DNA of 64,000 bases from Cryobacterium sp. SO1 (GCF_004210215.2 NZ_CP067394.1:1550001-1614000), one strand, 5' to 3'; shown: positions 1 to 10,249, counted from the first letter of the stretch. Made by a program: numbers and translations. Notes: generated by a model not told the origin, from the letters alone.

Positions 1-9
1 ATCAGGATG

Positions 10-48
10 AAGGACGGAAAAAAGGACGTAGTGTCAAATTCCGTCCTT
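10..48 (-). terminator. Probable intrinsic terminator of the histidine phosphatase gene
   Basis: On the minus strand, just past the phosphatase stop, AAGGACG pairs with CGTCCTT and is followed directly by a run of T (plus-strand A-run at 18-23). A competing perfect 10-bp stem (10-19 with 39-48) shares the same arm. A stem followed by a U-tract fits an intrinsic terminator; the double-stem option is unusual. Confidence 0.6.
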
Positions 49-68
49 CTCAACGCACTATTTCCTTA

Positions 69-731
69 CTAAGAGGCGTCGAGCGCTTCGCCGGTCGGGT
101 CCACGGCATCCGCGTCGACCAGCGGCATGCCGCCCAGCGGCACTCCCGCCCAGGAGAGCAGGGTCCAGCCGGTATCGGGCGAGCCCGACAGCTCGACCAC
201 GCCGGTGTTGTCCAGGTCGTGCAGTCCGGCGAACATCGCTGGCACGTTCGTGGCGCGCGCCGCCGCCCAGACCCTGATCGCCGCGCCGTGGCTGAACACC
301 GCCGCGGTCGCTCCGCTGGCCGCGGCCACGGCGATATCGGCGTCGAACCGGGCAAAGAACGCGTGGCCGTCCGGCCCGCCGGGCATCCCCACATCAAGGT
401 TGCCGGCGCCCCAGGCGAACACTGTCTCCATGTAGGTGCGGATGGAGGCGTGGTCGCTGCGCCGCTCGAGAGTGCCGGCTTCGATCTCGTGCAGGCCGTC
501 GGAGACCTGGATGTCCAGGCCCCGGTCGACGGCGAGCGGGCGGGCCGTGAGCTGGGTGCGGTGAAGCGTCGACGCAAAAATAGTGTCGATCGAATCGAAA
601 CGGAGCGCCTCGGGAATGACGGCGGCCTGACGTTCGCCGAGCTCGGTGAGGCCAGGGCCCGGGTGGGCGGTGTCGAGTTGCCCGAGCACATTGGCGGGCG
701 TCTGGCCGTGGCGGATCAGGAGGAGTCGCAT
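69..731 (-). CDS. Histidine phosphatase family protein (phosphoglycerate-mutase-like)
   Basis: 220 residues. The N-terminus has the phosphatase signature LLIRHGQT, whose His is the phospho-acceptor of this superfamily; the second catalytic His is in FSHGAAIRVW near residue 158. Length and motif order fit a cytoplasmic cofactor-independent phosphatase of the broad GpmB/CobC type; the substrate cannot be inferred. The open frame continues upstream to 1082, but I start at the ATG at 731 because the RHG motif normally lies within the first ten residues and the upstream extension looks non-coding. A TATGCT box lies 9 nt upstream of this ATG. It stands alone, diverging from the reductase at 1127. 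Confidence 0.85.
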   Translation of the reverse strand: MRLLLIRHGQTPANVLGQLDTAHPGPGLTELGERQAAVIPEALRFDSIDTIFASTLHRTQLTARPLAVDRGLDIQVSDGLHEIEAGTLERRSDHASIRTYMETVFAWGAGNLDVGMPGGPDGHAFFARFDADIAVAAASGATAAVFSHGAAIRVWAAARATNVPAMFAGLHDLDNTGVVELSGSPDTGWTLLSWAGVPLGGMPLVDADAVDPTGEALDAS

Positions 732-1126
732 GGTGCATCCAGCATAGGCACGGGGCAGTCGGAGGAACACCCGGTGTTGCGCGCCTTCACGGCGAACTCG
801 CCGGAATCGTGGTTTCGATCGCCCGCCTGGGTCGCTCACGCCAGAGTTCCCCCGTCGTTCACCGGGCGTGTGCCCGCCGTCGCCACAGTGAGCTGGGCCC
901 GTCCGAGGCCCGTCTTCCACAGCCTCGGAGGGGCGTCCCTGTGCGCACTCACACCGGCCAGGCGGCGACCTGGTCACCGCGGCCTGGCCCGGCTCGGCGA
1001 CCGTGCAGACCGTTGACCCGTGCGACGGGGTAATAACCGCGCCGAGTAGCAGCATCCGTCCGGCGAAGACGCATCCGGTCACGCATCGACTTGCGGATAC
1101 CCCCAGGGGTATAGCAGACTGGGGTT
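732..1126. other. 395-bp intergenic region between divergent genes
   Basis: No convincing gene or RNA seen. Its minus-strand frame stays open as an extension of the phosphatase, but the composition (Arg/Gly/Pro-rich, no motif) is what GC-rich non-coding DNA gives. The only clear signal is the palindromic operator at 1097-1112. Confidence 0.6.
1097..1112 (+). promoter_or_regulatory. CsoR/CstR-type operator before the reductase at 1127
   Basis: ATACCCCCAGGGGTAT: 7-bp perfect half-sites around a 2-bp centre. This is the shape bound by CsoR/RcnR-family repressors, including the persulfide sensor CstR. The right half runs into TATAGC, a possible -10 box, so binding would block the promoter; ATG follows 14 nt after the site. 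The downstream enzyme handles sulfane sulfur, favouring a CstR-like sensor, but a copper CsoR is possible. No CsoR-family gene is in the window. Confidence 0.75.
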
Positions 1127-2806
1127 ATGACCCAAAATCGATACGTCATCATCGGCGGCGTTGCGGGCGGCATGTCCGCCGCCACCCGCCTCCGCCGGCT
1201 CGACGAGAACGCCACCATCACCGTGTTCGAACGGGGTGGCCACGTCTCGTTTGCCAACTGCGGCCTGCCGTACTACCTCGGTGGTGTCATCGAGGAGCGC
1301 TCCAGCCTGCTGCTGCAGACGCCGGCCACGCTCGGCGCCCGGTTCAACCTCGACGTGCGCGTGCGCACCGAAGTGATCGGCATCGACATCGCGGCCAAGA
1401 CCGTACGGGTGCGTGACCTCGGCACCGGCCACGAGTCCACCGAGGCCTACAACGCGCTGGTGCTCTCACCTGGCGCCTCGCCCGTGCGCCCGCCGCTGCC
1501 CGGCGGCGAGCGGATGCTCACCCTGCGCGACATCGACGACGTCGACGCGGCCATGCGCGCCCTCGAGGTGGCGCCGACGAGCGCCCTCGTGATCGGCGCC
1601 GGCTTCATCGGCCTCGAGATGGTGGAGAACCTCGTACACCGAGGTCTCGAGGTGACCCTCGTCGAGCTCGGCAACCAGGTGCTGCCGCCGCTCGACTCCG
1701 AGATGGCCGGCCCCGTCGCCGAGCGGCTCCGGGCCGCCGGCGTCAGCGTGCGCCTGGGCACCCAGGTCGCCGAAATCGGCGAGAACACCGCCACCCTCAG
1801 CGACGGCAGCGTCGTTGCGGCCGACTTCGTGCTCGCCGCCATCGGCGTGCGGCCCGACACCGCTCTGGCTAAGGCCGCCGGCCTCACCCTCGGCGAACGC
1901 GGCGGCATCGCGGTGGACGATCAGCTGCGCACCAGCGACCCCGACATCTACGCCATCGGCGATGCGGTGGAGAAGACCGACGCGATCTCGGGCGAACAAC
2001 GCCTGGTGGCCCTTGCCGGCCTGGGCAACCGCCACGGACGTCTAGTCGCCGACGTGATCAGCGGCAAGACCATCCGGGTGCGTCCGGCCCTCGGCACCGC
2101 CGTGGTGGGCATGATGGGCCTCACCATCGCCTCCACCGGCTGGAACGAGAAGCTGCTCCGCGCCCGCGGCCGCAACATCCGGGTGTTCCACACCCACCCC
2201 GCCTCGCACACCGGTTACTACCCGGGCGCGGAGTCGATGGCGCTCAAACTCGTGGTCGACGCCGATACCGACGCCATCCTCGGCGCCCAGGGTGTGGGCG
2301 GTGGCGGGGTCGACAAGCGCATCGATGTGATTGCGACGGCCATGGCCGGCGGCATCACGGCATCCGAGCTCGCCGACCTCGAACTGGCCTACGCCCCGCA
2401 GTTCTCCTCGGCCAAGGACCCGGTGAACATGCTCGGCTACGTGGCCCTGAACGCCGCGGAGGGCCTGACCCCGTCGGTGCAATGGCACGAACTCGACGCC
2501 GCCCGCGCGGCCGGCGCCACGCTGGTGGATGTGCGCACGGCGGGGGAGTACGCCGAGGCCGCCATTCCCGGCTCGATCAACATCCCGCTCGATGACATCC
2601 GTGCCCGCCAGGCCGAGCTGCCCGCGGGCCGGCTGATCGTGCACTGCAAGGTGGGCCAGCGCGGCCACACCGCCGTGCGGCTACTCGCGCAGCTGGGCCG
2701 CGACGCCGTGAACCTCGACGGCGGCTATCTCACCTGGGCCGCCGGCGCGGATGCGGCGCAGAGCGACCGCGAGCGCGCCGACGCTCTGCAATTCGCGGGG
2801 GCGTGA
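1127..2806 (+). CDS. CoA-disulfide/persulfide reductase with C-terminal rhodanese domain
   Basis: 559 residues. Residues 1-35 form an FAD-binding Rossmann motif (IIGGVAGGMSAATRLRR). NCGLPYY near residue 44 carries the redox Cys of CoA-disulfide reductases, which use a single Cys. A second Rossmann motif (VIGAGFIGLEMVENL, about 160) binds NAD(P)H, and AIGDAVE (about 275) is the second FAD contact. Residues about 455-555 are a rhodanese domain with active-site loop HCKVGQRG. Known homologues (CoADR-Rhd, Npsr) reduce CoA or glutathione persulfides and polysulfides. Only 14 nt separate the operator at 1097 from the ATG, so expression is probably induced by persulfide or copper. A larger paralogue lies at 37522-40038. 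Confidence 0.9.
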   Translation: MTQNRYVIIGGVAGGMSAATRLRRLDENATITVFERGGHVSFANCGLPYYLGGVIEERSSLLLQTPATLGARFNLDVRVRTEVIGIDIAAKTVRVRDLGTGHESTEAYNALVLSPGASPVRPPLPGGERMLTLRDIDDVDAAMRALEVAPTSALVIGAGFIGLEMVENLVHRGLEVTLVELGNQVLPPLDSEMAGPVAERLRAAGVSVRLGTQVAEIGENTATLSDGSVVAADFVLAAIGVRPDTALAKAAGLTLGERGGIAVDDQLRTSDPDIYAIGDAVEKTDAISGEQRLVALAGLGNRHGRLVADVISGKTIRVRPALGTAVVGMMGLTIASTGWNEKLLRARGRNIRVFHTHPASHTGYYPGAESMALKLVVDADTDAILGAQGVGGGGVDKRIDVIATAMAGGITASELADLELAYAPQFSSAKDPVNMLGYVALNAAEGLTPSVQWHELDAARAAGATLVDVRTAGEYAEAAIPGSINIPLDDIRARQAELPAGRLIVHCKVGQRGHTAVRLLAQLGRDAVNLDGGYLTWAAGADAAQSDRERADALQFAGA

Positions 2807-3036
2807 TCTCGCGGGGAACCTCCCTGCAGTGGGCGGCTCAGCCGGCGGCGGACCAGCGCACCGGCACCGCCAGCTTGGACTGAGCGCCGTCGGCCGTGTG
2901 GTCAGCCGTGCTGCCAGCTGTGTGGTCAGCCGTGGCGCCGATCCGCAGCAGGCGGGTCGAGGCATCCTGGCTGCCTGAGCCCGAAAAGACTCTCCTCCGC
3001 GAGGGCTTCGTGGGCGAGTCCAACGCCTTCCAATCT

Positions 3037-3099
3037 CCGCGAGCTGTGAGAAAAGCACCGAAAATCTTCAGGTTTCGGTGCTTTTCTCACGGCTCGCGA
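3037..3099. repeat. 63-bp palindromic element, copy A (convergent gap)
   Basis: Arms CCGCGAGCTGTGAGAAAAGC and its near-perfect complement flank a short centre; 25 of 26 inner arm positions pair. It lies between two convergent stops (2806 and 3104), where it could act as a bidirectional terminator. Members with the same length are at 7149, 37458 and 41874. The rest of the 2807-3103 gap holds no gene I can defend. Confidence 0.85.
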
Positions 3100-3103
3100 G
3101 CTG

Positions 3104-6100
3104 TTAGGTGAGGTCGCGGAGGCGGGCCGAGAGGCCGGCCTCCGTGGCACCCTTCCGCTCGGAGGTGATCGCGATCACGAGCATGACCGCGCCGATGGTG
3201 GCCAGTGTGATCCACCAGAGCAGCGGGTTGATGGTCTGGCCGATCTGCACCGTGAACACCACGATCACCTCGATGGGCAGCACGGCCAGGCTGATCAGGA
3301 ACGGCGCGGCGAGGCGCCGGGTCGAACCGATCAGGATCGCCGTGAGTGCGAGCGACATCACCAGGATGGCGCGCCAGGTCTGCGGGTCGGTGCCGGTGGC
3401 CAGCACCGACGGCAGGAACGTGACGATGATGCCCGGCGCCAGCAGCCGCCACGAGCCGGCGAAACCGGAAGGCCACGACCCAAGTCGTGCGGGGACGGTT
3501 CGGGCTCCCGGGCGCATCCCGATGATGCCGGCACCGAGCAGCGCCAGTCCGAGCGGCAGCGAGAACGCCTCGACGCGCAGCTCCCGTTCGCTCCAGCCCG
3601 CGACGGCTGCGCACCAGGCGAGCAGGAACAGGAACCAGACCGGGGGCAGCGACGTCGCCGTGCTGCGGCTGCGCGCCGCGACCACGAGCATGAAGCCAAG
3701 CACGGCGACCATCAACAGCGTCAGGGTGCCGATCGAGAAGGCGTCAGCACGGATGGCGGTGATCGGCCCGGCCACCAGGAACGCGGTTGCTGCGGCGAAA
3801 CGCCACCGCGAGGGTGAGGTGTCGCGGGACGCCGGGCCGCCGGATGCTGTGCCGGCCATACCGTCGGCTGCCGTGTCGCCCGAGGCCGTCCCGCCCTGCG
3901 GAAGCCCGCCGGCGAGCGCCGCCAGCAGGGTCGCCAGAGCGCTGAGAGCGAGCACGGGCAGCATGACACCGGTGGTCGGGTTGCCGGCCAGGGCGTCGAG
4001 GCCGAGTCCCCAGCGCATGGCCTGCGCGGCACCCGCAGCCGCAGCCAGGGTGGCCACCACGGCCGTGGAGCCGAGCAGGCTGCCCAGCCCGGTCGCCGCA
4101 CCCGGACCGGTAGCCCTGGTGGCGGCGCGGGCGATGGCGTAGCCGACCAGCACCAAGAGCAGCGCGGCGGCGATCAGTCCGTAGGCCCGCCACGGGATGG
4201 CCGGGCCGAACTGCGCGAGGCCGTACCGCACGGAGCCGAGCTGCGCGGCGCCGAACCCGGCGGACCCGTTGGTGACGAGCACCGCCAGGCTGGGCACCAC
4301 GGCCAGGGCGAGGCCGGTGGCGGCCAGCGTCTGGCCGGTGCGGCCCCTGGCCACGAGGATCGCGCCCACGACCACCATGGCGAGCGCCGGTGGCAGCAGG
4401 TACGGTTCGATCACCTCGATGCCGCGGCTGGCCCAGACGCACCAGAGCGCGCCGGTCCAGCTGGCGCCGGCCGCCCACCAGGCCAGCTGCCGGCCGGTGC
4501 GCAGAGCGTTGACGGCAGCGCCCACACCGAGGATCACGAGCACCAACACCGTGGTCGACAGACCTGCTGCGGTGCGCACCAGTGCCAGCAGCACCGCCAG
4601 CACGCCGGTGAGGGCGGCGGATGCCTCGATCCACCGGCGGCAGGCATCCGCTTCGAGGGCGGTCAGGCCGTGCTTCTCGAGCGCCTGCGTGATCGGACCG
4701 GTGGCCGCGAAGGTGCCGGCCACGAGCAACGCGATGAGCGGCAGCACCACCGGCGATCCGCTGGTGGCCAGCAGCTGAGCGCCGAGGCAGACCACCACCA
4801 CCGCGAGCGAGGGCACCAGCAGAGCGGCCGCGAAGGAGCGCAGGGCAATCGTCATGCCCGGGCGACGCACCGTCATCAGGGTCAGGGCGAGGGCGAAGGC
4901 CACGCCGGTGGACAGCGCGGTCCAGCCGCTGCGCACCAGCAGCACCGCCACGATCCCGGCCAGGAACGGCACCGCACTGACCAGGAGCAGGGCGTACCAG
5001 CTGCGCGGGGTGAGCCAGGTGGTGAGGGTGGCGGCGAGCGCGCAGAGCAGGCCGAGGGTGGTGGTGAGGCAGAGCACGGCGATGCCGTCGACGCCCACGA
5101 GCGTGAGGGCGGTGGCCACATTGACCAGCGCGTACGCGTAGCCGACCGCCAGGTACAGCGGACGCCACCGCGCCGGCAGGGCGCGGGCCAGCGAGGCGAG
5201 GGCGAGCACCGCGGCCGCGCCGACCCACACAGTGGTCGACTCCTGCGACCATCCGGTGATCGCCGCCAGCAACAGCAACAGGTGCGCTCCGCCGCCCACC
5301 GCCCGCCGCACCGTCGGGGGTGCCGCGACGAGCGCGGGAACGAACAGCAGACCGGCGATGAGCGCCGCCGTCAGGACCAAGCCCACGACGGCCTGACCGG
5401 TGATTGACAAGCCCGCCCAGCCGGAGATGGTGAGCAGGGTGAACACCCCCAGCCACAGGGCCAGGCGGTTCGGTGCCGACACTCCCGTCGCTGGCCCGGC
5501 TGGCACGGGTTGCGGGGGCCCGGCCGGCGCCGGCGCAGCCGTTCTGCGGCTCACCTGAGCGACGGCCCAGGCGGTTGCCGTGAGGGCGGCCAACGCGACG
5601 ATCGACGCCAGGCCGACGTTCTGGGCGACGAGCCCGGGGCCGTAGGACGGGTTCGATCCGGCGACGAACGCGAAGTCACCGCTGGCCGGGAAGGGCGAGG
5701 TCTCGCCCGGGTAGCCGCCGGCGACCGATCCGGCCCAGCGCAGCGGAGCGAACAGCGCGCCCGACAACTGCACGACCGCGGTCACCAGGGCGGGGGTCGC
5801 GGCCAGGATCAGCACCGTGACGGCGCCCGAGCCCAGGGCGCCGCGGCTGGCGGCCGGGCTCGAGGGCAGGGCGGCCAGCCCCACCAGGGCGATCCCGCCC
5901 GCGACCGGCACCAGTGCCAGGTACCAGGCCGAATCCTCGAACGACACGGCCAGCGGCAGGATGGCCACCGCCGCCACCGCGAAGGCGCCGGCGGCGAAGC
6001 TCCACGGCCGCGGCAGGCCGTTGCGGCTGCCGAGCGCCGCCACCACCGCCAGAACGGCGAGGATGCCGGCATACCCGGCGATGTCAGTGCCGGTCGTGCT

Positions 6101-7120
6101 GATCGAGCGCACCAGCAGCTGCAGCAGGGCGGCGAGCACGGCAACGGCCTGCAGGGCGGTGGCCGTGTATCGTTCGACCCCCAACGCGGAACCCAGCCCG
6201 GGGGAGAGGCGCGCGAGCACGGGGTGCAGGCCAAGCGCGACGACCGCCACGCCCAGGCTGCCGAGGATCGCGCCCCAGGCGTTGCCCCCGCTGCCGAGCA
6301 GCCCGGGCGAGAGGGCCAGCCCCACGACAGCCGCCCACAGCCAGACCCGCACACCGGAGCGGGCGCCCAGCCCGAACAGCACGGCCGAGCCGGCCAGCGT
6401 GCCGAGAGCGGCGAAGACCCACCCGCTCGCGGAGGACGGCGCCAGCTGTGTGAACGCCCATACGTCAAGGCCGACGAACACCACGCCAAGGGCCGCCACG
6501 GACTCGGCGGAGAACTGCAGACCGCGACGGGCGAACCACCAGGCCCCGCCGAGGAAGACCAGCGTGATCGCCCCGATGATGCTCGTGCGCACGGCGAAGC
6601 TCGTGAGGTCGGGGTTGAAGAAGGTGAAGACCAGTGCCGCCACGGCGAGCAACGCGGCGCCGGCGAAGGCCAGCACCGACTGCACGCTGACCTGGGCGCC
6701 GGCATCCGGGGCAGCCGAAAGAACCGCAGCCGGCACGCCGACAGGTTCGCGCGCACCGACCGGTGCCGCAGGTCGCTGCGGCACGGACACGCTCTGCGGC
6801 CCGGCAGCGCCCACCGCGGCCGGGTCGACCGCAGACGGGCCCATGGCAGCTGTGTCCATTGGGGGAGTGCCCACTGCCGGTGTGCCCAGCGCAGGCGCGC
6901 CGGAGCGCCACACCGTCGGTATCCGCTCGATCAGGCGGTCGCGCCCCCGCAGCGCGTTGACCACCCGCTCGGTCGACGACTCCAGCGCGCCGCCCAGCGG
7001 GCCGCTCAGGTCGGCCCCGCAACCCGGGCACCACTCATCGCTCAGACGCGCGTCGCATCGGGGACAAATCCGCCGGTCCTGCAGATATCGAACGGCAGCA
7101 TCGTTCCAGATTTTCCCCAT
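3104..7120 (-). CDS. Giant polytopic membrane protein with N-terminal zinc ribbon (SCO7613-like)
   Basis: 1338 residues. Residues 18-35 hold a CPRC...CPGC zinc-ribbon pair. A Pro/Ala-rich linker to about 130 follows, and then the rest is an almost uninterrupted series of hydrophobic helices, of the order of 35-40 segments, broken by short Gly/Ala/Ser loops. This matches actinobacterial proteins described only by the Streptomyces SCO7613 C-terminal domain; their function is not known. The short loops and lack of catalytic motifs make a scaffold or lipid-related role as likely as transport. It is monocistronic, flanked by 63-bp palindromes on both sides (3037 and 7149). Confidence 0.75.
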   Translation of the reverse strand: MGKIWNDAAVRYLQDRRICPRCDARLSDEWCPGCGADLSGPLGGALESSTERVVNALRGRDRLIERIPTVWRSGAPALGTPAVGTPPMDTAAMGPSAVDPAAVGAAGPQSVSVPQRPAAPVGAREPVGVPAAVLSAAPDAGAQVSVQSVLAFAGAALLAVAALVFTFFNPDLTSFAVRTSIIGAITLVFLGGAWWFARRGLQFSAESVAALGVVFVGLDVWAFTQLAPSSASGWVFAALGTLAGSAVLFGLGARSGVRVWLWAAVVGLALSPGLLGSGGNAWGAILGSLGVAVVALGLHPVLARLSPGLGSALGVERYTATALQAVAVLAALLQLLVRSISTTGTDIAGYAGILAVLAVVAALGSRNGLPRPWSFAAGAFAVAAVAILPLAVSFEDSAWYLALVPVAGGIALVGLAALPSSPAASRGALGSGAVTVLILAATPALVTAVVQLSGALFAPLRWAGSVAGGYPGETSPFPASGDFAFVAGSNPSYGPGLVAQNVGLASIVALAALTATAWAVAQVSRRTAAPAPAGPPQPVPAGPATGVSAPNRLALWLGVFTLLTISGWAGLSITGQAVVGLVLTAALIAGLLFVPALVAAPPTVRRAVGGGAHLLLLLAAITGWSQESTTVWVGAAAVLALASLARALPARWRPLYLAVGYAYALVNVATALTLVGVDGIAVLCLTTTLGLLCALAATLTTWLTPRSWYALLLVSAVPFLAGIVAVLLVRSGWTALSTGVAFALALTLMTVRRPGMTIALRSFAAALLVPSLAVVVVCLGAQLLATSGSPVVLPLIALLVAGTFAATGPITQALEKHGLTALEADACRRWIEASAALTGVLAVLLALVRTAAGLSTTVLVLVILGVGAAVNALRTGRQLAWWAAGASWTGALWCVWASRGIEVIEPYLLPPALAMVVVGAILVARGRTGQTLAATGLALAVVPSLAVLVTNGSAGFGAAQLGSVRYGLAQFGPAIPWRAYGLIAAALLLVLVGYAIARAATRATGPGAATGLGSLLGSTAVVATLAAAAGAAQAMRWGLGLDALAGNPTTGVMLPVLALSALATLLAALAGGLPQGGTASGDTAADGMAGTASGGPASRDTSPSRWRFAAATAFLVAGPITAIRADAFSIGTLTLLMVAVLGFMLVVAARSRSTATSLPPVWFLFLLAWCAAVAGWSERELRVEAFSLPLGLALLGAGIIGMRPGARTVPARLGSWPSGFAGSWRLLAPGIIVTFLPSVLATGTDPQTWRAILVMSLALTAILIGSTRRLAAPFLISLAVLPIEVIVVFTVQIGQTINPLLWWITLATIGAVMLVIAITSERKGATEAGLSARLRDLT

Positions 7121-7148
7121 TGCCGCAGTCTAGGTGCCCCTCCTCCCT

Positions 7149-7211
7149 CCGCGAACTGTGAACAAAGCCCCAGAAATGGGCGATTTGAGGGGCTGAAGTC
7201 ACGGTTCGCGG
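7149..7211. repeat. 63-bp palindromic element, copy B (divergent promoter region)
   Basis: Arms CCGCGAACTGTG...CACGGTTCGCGG with inner GCCCC/GGGGC. It lies between divergent starts at 7120 and 7230, so it cannot simply be a terminator. Its right arm ends 6 bp before the putative -10 box at 7218 and would occupy the -35 region. Confidence 0.85.
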
Positions 7212-7217
7212 GATGCG

Positions 7218-7223
7218 TAAAAT
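7218..7223 (+). promoter_or_regulatory. -10 box for a leaderless transcript of the gene at 7230
   Basis: TAAAAT, 6 nt before the GTG start; the AAGG before the start is too close to serve as a normal ribosome site. Confidence 0.5.
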
Positions 7224-7229
7224 GAAGGT

Positions 7230-7811
7230 GTGACGGATGCGACGCAGCACGCCCGGGTGCCGATTTCGCGCATCGTCGATGAGGGGGTGCTCATCGCGCT
7301 GTCCTCGGTGCGGATGGCGGTCAAGAACGACATCATCGTCGCGGGACTCGCCGAGCACGCGGACTACGACCGGGCCCGATTCGCCGATGCCACCCGTCGG
7401 GAACTGCAGAGCCTCGCCGAGGAGAACCAGGAATCCAGCGAACGGGTGCGACTGCAGCGCAAGGAACTGACCTTTTTGACCTGGCGCCACGACCTCTCCC
7501 AGGACCAGCTGATGGACCTCCGCCAGCTCAAGCTACGCCGTCGGGTGCACAAACTCCTCGCCCTCGCCCTGCGCGCCGTGGCCGACGACGAGGAGAAGGT
7601 CGGTCGCCTCGTGGCGGACGCCCAGCACGCGGCCAGCAACGAGGTGCAAGACGCCCTGCACACCCGCCTGATGCGCCTCTCGATCGACCCCCTCGACCCC
7701 GAATATCAGCGCCGCCGGGCCGAACGCACCGAAATGTTCCTCCTCGTGGATCTGGCACTGCTTCAGCTCAAGGCCGACGAAGCCGCCGGTCAGAGCCAGG
7801 GCGAGTACTGA
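7230..7811 (+). CDS. Unknown helical protein upstream of jetA
   Basis: 193 residues, GTG start. I do not recognise a family. The sequence is mostly predicted helix, rich in Arg/Glu/Leu, with a heptad-like stretch at about 45-85 (ESSERVRLQRKEL region) and another at 90-130; no membrane segment, signal peptide or nuclease motif is visible. It ends 121 nt before jetA in the same direction, so co-transcription is possible but not shown; it is also the gene whose promoter is occupied by the 63-bp element at 7149. It might be an accessory factor of the jet operon or an unrelated neighbour. Confidence 0.7.
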   Translation: MTDATQHARVPISRIVDEGVLIALSSVRMAVKNDIIVAGLAEHADYDRARFADATRRELQSLAEENQESSERVRLQRKELTFLTWRHDLSQDQLMDLRQLKLRRRVHKLLALALRAVADDEEKVGRLVADAQHAASNEVQDALHTRLMRLSIDPLDPEYQRRRAERTEMFLLVDLALLQLKADEAAGQSQGEY

Positions 7812-7932
7812 GCGGTCTGGCGCGCCGCCGCCCAGGACTGCACAGCACGCCCCCCGCGCCGTTTCCCGGTCGCCGGGGCGACTACGGTTGAGGAGGCCCT
7901 CAGGCGGGCCGGCGAGAAGGGAACGAGCACGA

Positions 7933-9459
7933 GTGAGCGACATCGCGGGTGAATTAGCGCGGGTGCACAGCGCCTTCGACCGACCCACCCTGCGGCTCCT
8001 CGACCGCAAGTGGGCGCCGTTCGTGCTCGCGGTGTTCAAGTCGTCGTTCAGCCGCGACCGGCGCAGTGTGCAGGCCGACCGGCTGCACACCCAGGTGGAT
8101 GCCTACCTGGCCGACCTGCGTTCCATCGGCAGCGAGGTGCCCGGTAAGAACGGGCGGGCGCTCTGCGTGCAGTGGATGAACGACCAGTGGCTCTACCGGG
8201 AGACCGGCGACGACGACGAGGAGCAGTACTCGCTCACCTCGCACGCCCTCGAGGCCCTGCTGCTGGTCGAGGGGCTCTCCCGCGATCGCGCGCTGATCAG
8301 CGAATCCCGGCTCACCACCATCGTCGACACCGTGCGGCACCGTTCCACGCAGGCCAACCCGGACCGGGACGAACGCATCCGCCGGCTCGACCTGGAGATT
8401 GACGCGCTGAACGCCGAACGCGACCGGCTCGCCGCCGGCGGCGCCATCGCCGCGGCCTCGAACGATCAGATGCACGAGGGCTACGCCAACCTGATCGACC
8501 TGATCACCCAGCTGCCCAGCGACTTCAAGCGTGTCGAGGAGTCCGTCGCCGGCATGCACCGGCAGATCGTGAACGACTTCCGCGCCGAGGAACGCCCGAT
8601 CAGCGAGGTCCTCGACGAGTACCTCTCCAAGACGGATGCGCTGATGTCCTCGACCGCCGAGGGCCGGGCCTTCGAGGGCGCCATCGTGCTGCTCCGAAAC
8701 GACGACCTGCTCGCCAAGCTCAAGAACGACCTCGAGTCGATCATGCTGCACCCTTTCGCCCTGGAACTCAGCGCCGCCGACCGGCGCAGCTTCATGGGCA
8801 CGGTCAGCCTGATCCGCAAGGGTGTCGACGACGTGCTCACTCAGCGGAACGGCCTGACCACCACCCTGCGCGAACACATCGTGAACCACGACGTGGTCAA
8901 GGACCGCGAACTCGAACGGTTGCTGCGGGAGATCAACAAGGAACTCGCCGTGTGGATGGAAACCGCCGGCCCCCGGTCGACGGTGACCGCGGAACTGATG
9001 CCGGGCACCCTGGAGCTCGAGCACCTACGCGAAAGGTTCTACGACCCCGGCGCGCACAAGGCGCCGCCGCCCCTCGAGGACGTCTCGGCCTTCGCCCCCG
9101 AACCGCCCACCCTGGATGCGATGCGCACCCAGGGCGGTCCGCTGCTGGCCGATCTCCGCGACGCCATGGTGAGGGCCTTCAGTGCCAACCGTGCCGCATC
9201 CGTCGGCGACGCCTTCAACAGCCTCGAGCCGGCCATGCGCCGGCCGGTCGAGATTCTCGGCCTGCTGCAGCTGGCCACCCAGGTCGACGCCGTCGACCGC
9301 ACGGATGCCGCGGCCTCGACAGCGGGCTCAGACACCGAGTCCTTCGAGACCGTACGCCCCGACGGCTCCCGCCGCACCTTCAGGGTGCCGCGCATCACCT
9401 TGACCGACGACAACACCGCGGCGCTGGCCGCCCTGAACTATGGACCTGATCATGACTGA
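7933..9459 (+). CDS. jetA: JetA/MksF-like kleisin subunit (DUF3375)
   Basis: 508 residues from a GTG start preceded by AGAAGGGA. The N-terminal winged-helix part ([18 protein letters not shown]) and the central helical segments, followed by a coiled coil near 150-175 ([18 protein letters not shown]), are typical of DUF3375. In type I Wadjet this is the MukF-like kleisin that bridges the two JetC heads. Wadjet complexes extrude loops on small circular DNA and, with JetD, cleave it. The frame is open further upstream to 7888, but the family N-terminus begins near here. Its 3' end overlaps jetB by 8 nt, so translation is coupled. Confidence 0.88.
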   Translation: MSDIAGELARVHSAFDRPTLRLLDRKWAPFVLAVFKSSFSRDRRSVQADRLHTQVDAYLADLRSIGSEVPGKNGRALCVQWMNDQWLYRETGDDDEEQYSLTSHALEALLLVEGLSRDRALISESRLTTIVDTVRHRSTQANPDRDERIRRLDLEIDALNAERDRLAAGGAIAAASNDQMHEGYANLIDLITQLPSDFKRVEESVAGMHRQIVNDFRAEERPISEVLDEYLSKTDALMSSTAEGRAFEGAIVLLRNDDLLAKLKNDLESIMLHPFALELSAADRRSFMGTVSLIRKGVDDVLTQRNGLTTTLREHIVNHDVVKDRELERLLREINKELAVWMETAGPRSTVTAELMPGTLELEHLRERFYDPGAHKAPPPLEDVSAFAPEPPTLDAMRTQGGPLLADLRDAMVRAFSANRAASVGDAFNSLEPAMRRPVEILGLLQLATQVDAVDRTDAAASTAGSDTESFETVRPDGSRRTFRVPRITLTDDNTAALAALNYGPDHD

Positions 9460-10249
9460 CGACGTGACCACCGAAGCGCCCACCGACGCGACCGACGAGG
9501 GCGTGGAGAGCACCGAGACCACCGACGACGGCGCCCAGAGCTTCTCGCTCTTCGAGGGCGACGAGGGCGGCCTCACGGTGGAGCAGCGCCGCACCCTGGT
9601 GCTGCTGCTCAAGCACCGCTACATCTCCGCGGCCCTGCAGCCCGCCGAGTGGCGCACCCTGCTCGCCTCGCAGAGCCTGCTGAAGTCCCGCCTCAACGAC
9701 CTGTTCCTCGATCTGCACGTCGACCTGCACTACGAGGTGGCCTTCAAGCGTCAGGCCCTCGGCGAGGGTGGGGAGCGGTTCCCGACCCTGCTACACGACG
9801 TGGCGTACACCCGTGAGGAGACCATCCTCCTGGTGCTGCTGCGCCAGCGGTTCCGCAGCGAACGGGCCAGCGGCGTCGACATCGTCATCGTGGACCGCGA
9901 CAACCTGGTCGAGAACGTCGCGCACTTCCGGCCCGAGCACGCCACGGACAGGTTCGGTGACGCCCGCCGCGCCACCGCGGCCGTAGACAGCCTCGCCAAG
10001 GCCCGGGTGCTGCTGAAGACCAGCGACCCCGACCGGTTCCGGATCTCCGCGGTGATCGAGGTGCTGCTGCCGATCGAACGCCTCGGCGAGCTCTGGGAGT
10101 GGCTGGTGGAGCAGAACGGCCAGGAGCCGCCGGAGCAAGCCGGCTCCGATACGCTCGACGCTGACATTCTTGCCGCCGCCGCACCGGACAACGGTGCCGA
10201 ACCCGATCCTGTCGAACCTGCCGACCCCGCCCTGGAGGCCGTTTCATGA
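9452..10249 (+). CDS. jetB: JetB/MksE-like subunit (DUF4194)
   Basis: 265 residues from ATG 9452; another in-frame ATG at 9440 would add four residues. After an acidic Thr/Glu-rich N-terminus, residues about 35-215 match the DUF4194 fold, the MukE-like tandem winged-helix partner of the JetA kleisin ([19 protein letters not shown], then LLVLLRQRF and a C-terminal [14 protein letters not shown] helix). The protein is needed for the condensin-like complex and has no catalytic motif. It overlaps jetA at the start and jetC at the end (ATGA), forming a tight operon. The low-complexity tail after residue 225 is probably disordered. Confidence 0.86.
   Translation: MTDDVTTEAPTDATDEGVESTETTDDGAQSFSLFEGDEGGLTVEQRRTLVLLLKHRYISAALQPAEWRTLLASQSLLKSRLNDLFLDLHVDLHYEVAFKRQALGEGGERFPTLLHDVAYTREETILLVLLRQRFRSERASGVDIVIVDRDNLVENVAHFRPEHATDRFGDARRATAAVDSLAKARVLLKTSDPDRFRISAVIEVLLPIERLGELWEWLVEQNGQEPPEQAGSDTLDADILAAAAPDNGAEPDPVEPADPALEAVS

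Noticed and set aside
732..1082. N-terminal extension of the histidine phosphatase
   Set aside because: Would place the RHG motif over 120 residues from the N-terminus, unlike the family, and covers a promoter region.
2838..3023. 61-codon minus-strand frame ending SKLAVPVRWSAAG
   Set aside because: Contains a short duplicated segment and no family match; possibly a gene tail remnant, too weak to annotate.
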